From Candidatus Nitrosopolaris nunavutensis (GTDB taxonomy: Archaea > Thermoproteota > Nitrososphaeria > Nitrososphaerales > Nitrososphaeraceae): a stretch of 10,019 bases of DNA. The DNA is taken from positions 600-10,618 of the forward strand of contig DAOM01000175.1 of NCBI GenBank assembly GCA_002501855.1, written 5' to 3'. Of this stretch, positions 1-4,760 are shown in pieces. A model generated the notes under the pieces. It saw only the letters and a list, made by a program, of their open reading frames with translations. It had not been told where the DNA came from and made no database searches. The position numbers and the translations under genes were made by a program. Numbering within the stretch: the stretch's first letter is position 1; every line of letters starts with the position of its first letter.

Positions 1-35
1 TCCTGTTTCCTGTTTCCTGTTTCTTGTTTCTTGTT
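1..35. repeat. 7-bp tandem repeat, five copies, cut by the window edge
   Basis: Three copies of TCCTGTT are followed by two of TCTTGTT, then the pattern stops at GACC. The C/T change is shared by the last two copies, so the array probably grew by slippage. It lies about 185 bases before the first gene and may continue to the left of the window. No function is evident. Confidence 0.85.
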
Positions 36-219
36 GACCCAGCTAGCTACACTCTCTAATTGAGTTCTGTCGAATACTGCTTCAGCTGCCTGTTCCGCTC
101 ACCGAAGGTCACTATTATGATAAAGGGGAACGAGCAAACACGGACTGGCTCGTAATAGCCTCTTTGCTAGCAGGTTGTTTTCTAGTCCTGTTAAAATAGT
201 AGTTTACTAATGTCATTTT
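36..219. other. Spacer before the nuclease-like gene
   Basis: No gene is supported here. A 12-codon plus-strand reading from ATG 118 is too short to trust. On the minus strand a 33-codon reading begins with an ATG near 213 and would be divergent from, and slightly overlap, the promoter of the next gene. It has no recognisable motif and is not called. Confidence 0.4.
191..198 (+). promoter_or_regulatory. TATA-like box for the nuclease-like gene
   Basis: TTAAAATA is centred about 25 bases before the GTG at 220, the spacing expected between an archaeal TATA box and the start of transcription. A transcript begun there would be leaderless from GTG 220, or would have a leader of about 20 bases if ATG 241 is the start. 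Confidence 0.35.
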
Positions 220-882
220 GTGCATCCTGCATTATTGGCTATGGCAATACCTGCCCTATCACCTGAGATTACTCTGGAAGAATTTCAAGCTAAATCTGGA
301 TTCATCGGTAAGACAACGGCAAGAGGTGTTTTAGAATATTTGGTCAAGAGTGGGATAGGCCAAATTTCTCAGTATAGTTATTCATTTTCTAAAGTGGACA
401 GAATGAAACTTGCAATACTTGCACTCCAAAGGGGAAACGACATAGAAACAATTTCTAGATCATTAAGCTGGCAGGATTTTGAAGCGTTCGCTTCAAATCT
501 TCTCAATTTGTCCGGATATGTGGCTGAATGCAATCTGCACTTTTCTAAGCCAAGTAGAATGCAAATTGATGTAGTTGGAGTCAATTATAATTCTCAATTA
601 GCTATCGTAGCTGATTGTAAACACTGGAAGCGAAACGACCTTTCATCTATATCAGCTTATGCAAGAAGGCAAGCTGAGAGGACATCGAAATTATTAGTTC
701 ATAGAAGAAGGATCTCTCATGCCATTCCTATTATATTGACCCTTCATGCGATGGATATAAGATTTGTTGAGGGTATCCCTTTGGTACCTGTAGCCAAATT
801 CAACTCCTTCATCGAAGAAGTTCCACTTTATCTTTCTGAGATCAAAGTCATATCTGGGATTCCTGCTCATATTGATGTATGA
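220..882 (+). CDS. Winged-helix + PD-(D/E)XK nuclease-like protein
   Basis: Residues about 17-57 (ITLEEFQAKSGFIGKTTARG and on) fit a winged helix-turn-helix. The rest looks like a restriction-endonuclease (Mrr-like) fold: SWQDFEAFASNLL (83-95) as the opening helix, then QIDVVGV with Asp117 and IVADCKHW with Asp132 and Lys134, matching the D-(x)n-(D/E)-x-K metal-binding core. The tail GIPLVPVAKFNSFI resembles the last strand and helix of that group. The expected role is a cytoplasmic DNA-binding protein that cleaves, or once cleaved, DNA. No methyltransferase or restriction partner lies nearby, so a classical restriction-modification role is not supported. The start could be GTG 220 or ATG 241 (MAIPALS); the TATA-like box at 191 slightly favours 220. 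The fold assignment is by motif only. Confidence 0.72.
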   Translation: MHPALLAMAIPALSPEITLEEFQAKSGFIGKTTARGVLEYLVKSGIGQISQYSYSFSKVDRMKLAILALQRGNDIETISRSLSWQDFEAFASNLLNLSGYVAECNLHFSKPSRMQIDVVGVNYNSQLAIVADCKHWKRNDLSSISAYARRQAERTSKLLVHRRRISHAIPIILTLHAMDIRFVEGIPLVPVAKFNSFIEEVPLYLSEIKVISGIPAHIDV

Positions 883-1101
883 TCTACAATTAAGCGTGCG
901 TTAAAACTCATATCCACGTCCGGCAAGAGAGAATTTCCCATTATCTGTAATTTTTAGATTTTGTGTATTGGTAACTACTTTGTTAATAAATGTATAATGG
1001 GAATAAGGAACAAAGTAGCATTGGTTGGTATTGGAGACGCAAATGTGACCTGCAAAGTATAATCCCAAAGCCTATCGGTGGGATGTACATGAAGCATGAA
1101 A

Positions 1102-1122
1102 CAAATGTAAATTGTACATTTG
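1102..1122. repeat. Inverted repeat, 8-bp perfect arms, 5-base spacer
   Basis: CAAATGTA at 1102-1109 is the exact reverse complement of TACATTTG at 1115-1122, with AATTG between. The size and spacing suit a dimeric regulator site, but there is no gene start close by, so it may be chance or a relic. Confidence 0.5.
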
Positions 1123-1255
1123 AGAGAATCTTCTAAAGTTGGTGGTGGCGCTCCTTTCTTTTCTTTCAACGCTACATTAATCAAATCCCCATTATGTAAA
1201 GACTCCAAAGTCTGCAATTCTTTATACTAGGAAAGATAGAGGTATGATACTTTTA

Positions 1256-1282
1256 GATTGTTTAACAACGAATTTAACAATC
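1256..1282. repeat. Inverted repeat, 7-bp arms, 13-base spacer
   Basis: GATTGTT at 1256-1262 pairs with AACAATC at 1276-1282. It is about 70 bases upstream of the TATA-like box of the DUF1348 gene, so an upstream regulator site is possible but unproven. Confidence 0.4.
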
Positions 1283-1352
1283 ACAACCAGTTTGCACTTA
1301 ACGGAAGTTATGAAAAGTAGGACGAATTACACCCCATTTCTCAGGCAATCAC

Positions 1353-1360
1353 ATAAATAA
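1353..1360 (+). promoter_or_regulatory. TATA-like box for the DUF1348 gene
   Basis: ATAAATAA is centred about 34 bases before ATG 1391, predicting transcription from about 1382-1384 and a leader of under 10 bases. A GAGGT at 1373-1377 would then lie upstream of the transcript, so it is unlikely to serve as a ribosome binding site. Confidence 0.4.
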
Positions 1361-1390
1361 AATGTAATGACCGAGGTAGGCTAAAGTGGA

Positions 1391-1813
1391 ATGATCAATA
1401 GTCCTATCAAACCTCCTTTCAATGAAGAAACAGCTCGTGCAAAGGTTAAAGCTGCTCAAGATGCATGGAATACTCGCAATCCAGAGCACGTAGCCCAAGC
1501 TTATACTCCTGATTCTCGGTGGCGTAATCGGACAGAATTCTTCACAGGTAGACAAGCAATAATAGAATTCCTAAAACGTAAATGGGCTAAAGAATTGGAT
1601 TATCGTCTGATGAAGGAACTTTGGTGCTATACTGAAAATCGTATTTCTGTAAGATTTGAGTACGAGTGGAGAGATGCGGATAATCAAAAGCAGTGGATGC
1701 GTACACATGGCAATGAGCATTGGGAATTTGATGATAATGGCCTCATGCGCATACGCGATATGAGTGCTAATGACTATCCTATCAAGGACTCAGAGAGGCG
1801 CTATCGTTGGTAG
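1391..1813 (+). CDS. DUF1348 / NTF2-like (SnoaL-type) family protein
   Basis: The 140-residue protein matches the DUF1348 branch of the NTF2-like superfamily along its whole length. The opening helix is AQDAWNTRNPEHVAQAYTPD (about 23-42), then SRWRNRTEFFTGRQAIIEFL, ELDYRLMKELW, VRFEYEWRD, HGNEHWEFDDNGLMRIRDMS and NDYPI near the end. NTF2-like folds form a small cone-shaped alpha+beta barrel with a pocket; members of DUF1348 are single-domain, of about this length, and mostly without a proven reaction. The protein has no signal peptide or membrane segment, so it should be cytoplasmic. ATG 1391 is preferred because of the TATA-like box upstream. DUF1348 proteins are, from memory, widespread in bacteria, so acquisition by transfer is possible. 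It stands alone, with spacers of 508 and 150 bases on either side. Confidence 0.85.
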   Translation: MINSPIKPPFNEETARAKVKAAQDAWNTRNPEHVAQAYTPDSRWRNRTEFFTGRQAIIEFLKRKWAKELDYRLMKELWCYTENRISVRFEYEWRDADNQKQWMRTHGNEHWEFDDNGLMRIRDMSANDYPIKDSERRYRW

Positions 1814-1902
1814 CAACCAAGCTCCTGATCGAAATGGAAAACGATTTTCTGATGCACTTGAAGACCCATAACTACTACCACTAGCTACCACCACAGAATG
1901 TC

Positions 1903-1914
1903 TAATCATGATTA
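1903..1914. repeat. 12-bp perfect palindrome between convergent genes
   Basis: TAATCATGATTA reads the same on both strands. It lies about 90 bases past the DUF1348 stop and 50 bases before the 3' end of the opposing membrane-protein gene. It could be a protein-binding site or help end transcription, but no T-run follows. Confidence 0.45.
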
Positions 1915-1963
1915 AACTCAATTTAGTATGATGTTTTCTCATGTGCAGCTGGTAACCGTAACC

Positions 1964-2206
1964 TCAGTTGTCGTTGGATTTACTGGAATAACTTTGTAGC
2001 CAAGGACCAATAATAATATATTTTGGCATACCTTCATCATCAAAAATCTTCATCGGTGTTTCTCCACATTGCTTTGAAGGAAAAGTATGGCCTGATGATG
2101 AGATAGTTAACGCTGTAACAACACCAATTCCGGCTATAACTGCTGCAAGAATAAATCCCACAACAATTATTACACCCGTAGTCCTGTTATATCTGAACTG
2201 CAACAA
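1964..2206 (-). CDS. Small single-helix membrane protein, unknown function
   Basis: I do not recognise the family. Residues 1-9 are polar with two Arg (N-in by the positive-inside rule). A hydrophobic stretch from about 11 to 33 (GVIIVVGFILAAVIAGIGVV) makes one transmembrane helix, and a polar tail of about 45 residues with a single Cys follows, probably outside the cell. A stop codon sits directly before the TTG-TTG start pair (2206 and 2203), so no longer start is possible in frame. No TATA box is at a normal distance upstream; the one ATATAA there abuts the start itself. A start shifted by a sequence error or a 5' truncation is therefore possible. The coherent helix and tail make it more likely coding than a shadow. 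Confidence 0.5.
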   Translation of the reverse strand: MLQFRYNRTTGVIIVVGFILAAVIAGIGVVTALTISSSGHTFPSKQCGETPMKIFDDEGMPKYIIIGPWLQSYSSKSNDN

Positions 2207-2212
2207 TTATAT

Positions 2213-2225
2213 CACCAGAATGGTG
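2213..2225. promoter_or_regulatory. Short hairpin/operator-like repeat in a divergent spacer
   Basis: CACCA (2213-2217), GAA, TGGTG (2221-2225) form a perfect 5-bp inverted repeat in the 29 bases between the two divergent reading frames. It could be a regulator site shared by both, but it is short enough to be chance. Confidence 0.25.
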
Positions 2226-2235
2226 TAAAGGGGAT

Positions 2236-2439
2236 TTGAAACGCTCTGGGTACGAAGAATGGATTTATGGAGCATTAAAAAAATTGAATAATAACAACAA
2301 GAACCAAACATGCGTGAAGTGGGGTAAAGGCGTAGAAGGTCATGACTATTTTGCTAGTCTATATATTTGTGGCAATAGCAAATCTGAAATAACAAGAGGC
2401 TTAAATAAAGAAAATACTATAGGAGGAAATGAGAAATGA
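2236..2439 (+). CDS. Weak hypothetical ORF overlapping the next gene's start
   Basis: This 67-codon reading starts at a TTG. It is hydrophilic, with an Asn/Lys-rich patch (LKKLNNNNKNQTCVKWGKG), two Cys and no membrane segment. I do not recognise it. Its stop overlaps the next start in an ATGA arrangement, which could mean translational coupling. Against it: a TTG start, no convincing promoter, and the Asn-rich patch is what AT-rich non-coding DNA gives. It may be the non-coding upstream region of the secreted-protein gene, which has its own TATA-like box at 2401. Confidence 0.25.
   Translation: MKRSGYEEWIYGALKKLNNNNKNQTCVKWGKGVEGHDYFASLYICGNSKSEITRGLNKENTIGGNEK
2401..2426 (+). promoter_or_regulatory. 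TATA-like box and GGAGG before the secreted-protein gene
   Basis: TTAAATAA begins at 2401, centred about 31 bases before ATG 2436, and a strong Shine-Dalgarno GGAGG lies at 2422-2426, 9 bases before that ATG. If transcription starts at the TATA-predicted place (about 2431) the GGAGG would not be in the message; it would matter only in a longer transcript from upstream. Confidence 0.4.
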
Positions 2440-2807
2440 CCAGTGGTAGTTTCTTGGCAGCAGTCATAATAATATTTACCTTCTTAGTTACAGCATCAAT
2501 AACAATGGTGTACGCATCATCTTCAAATATCGAAACGACCGATTCAAAATCGTCATCATCTACACTTTCAAGCAGCTCCTCGCACAGTAAGCCTGCTAAC
2601 ATAACAACACAAGAATCTAAATCCAATTCATCAGCAGACTACATGACAGGCAATAAGGCAGGAAAAATTGATGGGAGCGTAGGAATCAGGGATGCTGGAG
2701 CAGCGTGTGCTAATTTAAATGGAACTCGTCTGAATCAATGCATTCAAGGCTATAACACAGGATTTAACTCATTATGTGCAACTACAAAGTTTGGGTGCAA
2801 CGAATGA
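2436..2807 (+). CDS. Small secreted Ser/Thr-rich protein with a four-cysteine C-terminal domain
   Basis: Residues 5-26 (SFLAAVIIIFTFLVTASITM) are a signal peptide or membrane anchor, with possible cleavage after VYA. Residues 28-66 are a Ser/Thr/Asn linker with runs of serine and sequons NIT (55) and NSS (64). The C-terminal part from about 68 is compact: Cys91, Cys102, Cys114 and Cys121, a third sequon NGT (95), and the motif CIQGYNTGFNSLC, with YNxGF between two cysteines. Even cysteine number and export suggest two disulfides. From memory, similar short exported proteins with GYNxGF segments are common in Nitrososphaerales; none has a clear role. It should sit on the outer face of the membrane or be released. 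ATG 2436 has both a TATA-like box and a GGAGG upstream. Confidence 0.72.
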   Translation: MTSGSFLAAVIIIFTFLVTASITMVYASSSNIETTDSKSSSSTLSSSSSHSKPANITTQESKSNSSADYMTGNKAGKIDGSVGIRDAGAACANLNGTRLNQCIQGYNTGFNSLCATTKFGCNE

Positions 2808-2994
2808 CAACAGAGGAGGGGGACATCATCCCACAGAAAAAGATATTGTGGAGAAAGACATCATCAAGGTTGTCCAGTGATCAGTACCTATTTTTGTGTT
2901 TTCGTTACCTATGGTGATGGAAACAGCACATACCACGCTGACATTCAAGCAGAAAATCACTTTAGACTTATCAGCAGAGTAATCACATCTTAGG
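2808..2994. other. Spacer between convergent genes, with a T-rich tract
   Basis: A T-rich stretch at 2891-2902 may be the terminator of the secreted-protein gene. The frame of that gene stays open past its TGA for 61 codons, to a TAG at 2991. That extension is Arg/His-rich at first and unlike the exported protein, so it is treated as chance. Confidence 0.35.
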
Positions 2995-4134
2995 TCATCT
3001 TATGTACGAAGGCGTAGTTTCTGAACCAAAAACATAAAGCAAACCATCACGAGATCCTATTAGCATCATATTACTTGCAATGGCTGCTGAAGAGTCAACT
3101 ATACTCATTGTTGGAAATTTCCAGGTTTGTCTGCCTGTATTGATATCTATCCCATAAATATGGGAGTCCAAGGACCCAAAAAACATTACGCCAGCATATT
3201 CAGATAGAGATGGTGATGACCATATTTTATCGCCAGTTTCGAAATCCCATATCCTTGAGCCGTCTTTGACCTGAAAACAGTATATTCTCTTATCTGATGC
3301 AGCAAAGAAGACCTTATCTTTTATTGTAGCAGGAGAAGCCATAACAGGTTTTGGAATCTGTTTACTCCACCTTATCATTCCAGTAGATTGATTCAAACAA
3401 AACATCCCCCCATTGTAAGTACCTATGAATACTGAGGGACTTTGACCTTCATCAAACGATAAACATGGTGATGAGGATCTAATCTTGCCATTCAATTTTG
3501 TTTTCCACCGCAATTTCCCATCTATATCTAAACAATAAAGGAAACCATCATCAGATCCTATGAAAATCTCATTTCCATTATATGATGGAGAGGACCAGAC
3601 TTCGCCACCGGTTTCGAACTTCCACCGAACATTCCCACTGTATCCTTCTAGAGCGTAGATACCATTATTCATAGAACCGACAACTATTATCGCATCATCA
3701 ACCAGACATGGCGAAGAGAAAACGTCACCTGGGATTTCATATCCCCAAATCTGCTTCCCATCCTCTGTATTAATTCCAAGCACAAAATTTTTCCCTGTAA
3801 AAGACGCATCTTTAATCCAAGAGTCATATGTAGCAGCTACTAAAATGCTATTGTGAAGTAAGGGTGACGAGACTAAAGGACTGCCTACATTCAAATGCCA
3901 TTTTATTTGCTTCTCGGATGGATTTAATGCAAAAATTCGTCCTGTTATAGTTGAAACGTAGATTGTCCCATCTCCAAATATAGGAGAAGACACGCTTGGT
4001 CCGACTTCTGTTACCCATAAAAGCGAAGGTTTGCGAGGTATCTTAGACGCAGAGGCTCCTGTTCGCATCGAACTTCCTCTGAACATCGTCCAAGAGTGTT
4101 TATCGGATATTCCCAATGGCTGTTTCCCGATCAA
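2995..4134 (-). CDS. PQQ-like eight-bladed beta-propeller repeat protein
   Basis: Blades of about 40 residues repeat the pattern (V/I)xSSPxxx...(V/I)(F/Y)(I/V)GSxDGxxY(A/C)(L/F)(D/N)xxxGxxxW. SSP-type strands lie near 49, 89, 140, 181, 221, 266 and 306, and the last is VDSS at 346. The N-terminal SWTMFRGSSMRTGAS (14-28) and LLW (38-40) match the opening signature of PQQ/BamB-like propellers and would close the ring with the last blade. The residues that bind pyrroloquinoline quinone in dehydrogenases are not evident, and there is no signal peptide or anchor, so it is probably a cytoplasmic scaffold or binding protein rather than a quinoprotein enzyme. The start is a TTG; a stop lies three codons upstream in frame, and in-frame ATG at residue 17 would cut the signature. 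An ATG at 4144 is out of frame with it. Transcription may start near 4141, from a TATA-like box at 4165-4171. Confidence 0.85.
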   Translation of the reverse strand: MIGKQPLGISDKHSWTMFRGSSMRTGASASKIPRKPSLLWVTEVGPSVSSPIFGDGTIYVSTITGRIFALNPSEKQIKWHLNVGSPLVSSPLLHNSILVAATYDSWIKDASFTGKNFVLGINTEDGKQIWGYEIPGDVFSSPCLVDDAIIVVGSMNNGIYALEGYSGNVRWKFETGGEVWSSPSYNGNEIFIGSDDGFLYCLDIDGKLRWKTKLNGKIRSSSPCLSFDEGQSPSVFIGTYNGGMFCLNQSTGMIRWSKQIPKPVMASPATIKDKVFFAASDKRIYCFQVKDGSRIWDFETGDKIWSSPSLSEYAGVMFFGSLDSHIYGIDINTGRQTWKFPTMSIVDSSAAIASNMMLIGSRDGLLYVFGSETTPSYIR

Positions 4135-4164
4135 TACTCTTCATTCTCAATATCATATGAAAGA

Positions 4165-4171
4165 CATATAC
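4165..4171 (-). promoter_or_regulatory. TATA-like box for the propeller gene
   Basis: On the minus strand GTATATG is centred about 34 bases before the TTG start at 4134, predicting transcription from about 4141 and a leader of about 7 bases. Confidence 0.35.
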
Positions 4172-4203
4172 TTTTACACTTCTTATTGCCACTTGAATTC
4201 TAT

Positions 4204-4241
4204 CCTCTCTTTCTTCTGCACCTTCAGTTGAAGAAGAGAGG
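4204..4241. repeat. Long hairpin-forming inverted repeat, 12 bp with one bulge
   Basis: CCTCTCTTTCTTC (4204-4216) pairs with GAAGAAGAGAGG (4230-4241) with one extra T bulged and a 13-base loop. It lies between the TFB fragment and the propeller promoter. No T-run follows on either strand, so it is not a standard terminator; it may have ended the former TFB transcript or be a relic of a small mobile element. Confidence 0.55.
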
Positions 4242-4326
4242 TATCTAATTATAGGAATAGTATAATATCAAATATTCAACAACCGGGTTGACTATTTCGA
4301 GTCTATCGAGAAGAAGGAACTCCTAT

Positions 4327-4485
4327 TCATCCTTGTTGGTTTAGCTCAAGTTTATCTCTGACTTCCTTAGCTCTATTCCTGACAGTGACTTCTGTTACAC
4401 CGGCCGCCCTTGCAATATCTGATTGAGTGATAATCTCTCCAGTCTTAATACTTGATAGGTAGAGTATAGATGCTGCGAAACTATA
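4327..4485 (-). pseudogene. Orphan C-terminal fragment of transcription initiation factor B (TFB)
   Basis: On the minus strand this frame gives about 52 residues that match the last cyclin repeat of archaeal TFB (the TFIIB homologue, which recruits RNA polymerase to TATA/TBP). It reads AASILYLSSIKTGEIITQSD, then IARAAGVTEVTVRNRAKEV, and ends at a normal TGA after KLELNQQG. The hallmark helix-turn-helix (TQSDIARAAGVTEVTVRNR) that binds the BRE element is intact. The zinc ribbon, B-finger, first cyclin repeat and start of the second are all missing. A TAG lies directly upstream at 4486-4488, there is no start codon early in the fragment, and all three minus-strand frames of the next 200 bases show nothing TFB-like. 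The remnant is therefore a truncated copy, probably of one of the several TFB paralogues these archaea carry. Confidence 0.88.
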
Positions 4486-4760
4486 CTAGCGAAATTAGAT
4501 GTAATATTAAAGTCATACGGATATTTATACCTCCTTACGTCTTAATTATAATTCGTGAGCAGCTGTACCACAAAAGAATGAACGCCCTTGTAACACATTT
4601 GAAAATAATAGTGAAGCTTTTATGTACTATGGCTAGATCTATTCTAACTTACTAACCTTTGCATGTTAGCGATATTTCCTAAATTTGATATTTATGGCGA
4701 TAATGGACTACGCGTCCCGGTAGGAAGAAATTTTAGGTATGTCAGCATGACTTTGATAAT
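4486..4760. other. AT-rich spacer before polX
   Basis: Very AT-rich, no supported gene. A 61-codon plus reading from 4470 overlaps the TFB remnant antisense and looks like random AT-rich translation. On the minus strand GTATAAATAT (4521-4530), preceded by GGAGG, is a good TATA-box match that would start RNA near 4500, running into the TFB fragment. Confidence 0.4.
4728..4737 (+). promoter_or_regulatory. TATA-like box for polX
   Basis: AAATTTTAGG is centred 28 bases before ATG 4761, so a leaderless or nearly leaderless polX message is predicted. Confidence 0.35.

Larger units (their letters stand above)
883..1390. other. 508-base spacer with two inverted repeats and weak minus-strand frames
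   Basis: A T-rich tract at about 949-963 could end transcription of the nuclease-like gene. On the minus strand, 901-1071 is open for 56 codons (tail LKITDNGKFSLAGRGYEF, possible TTG start at 1068), and a longer overlapping frame runs 1217-975 from a TTG. Both cannot be real, neither matches a family I know, and neither has a promoter at a sensible distance, so neither is called. Two inverted repeats are clear: 1102-1109 with 1115-1122, and 1256-1262 with 1276-1282. Confidence 0.4.

Noticed and set aside
975..1217. 80-codon minus-strand frame from a TTG
   Set aside because: It overlaps another open minus-strand frame (901-1071), has no recognisable motif, and its only TATA-like element lies about 10 bases before the start, too close for an archaeal promoter.
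2808..2993. Open frame after the TGA of the secreted protein, as a readthrough extension
   Set aside because: It is in frame for 61 codons, but the Arg/His-rich composition does not continue the exported domain, which already ends neatly after its fourth cysteine.
4470..4655. 61-codon plus-strand frame
   Set aside because: Its 5' end is antisense to the TFB fragment and the Ile/Leu/Lys-rich translation is what AT-rich spacer gives; no promoter at the right distance.
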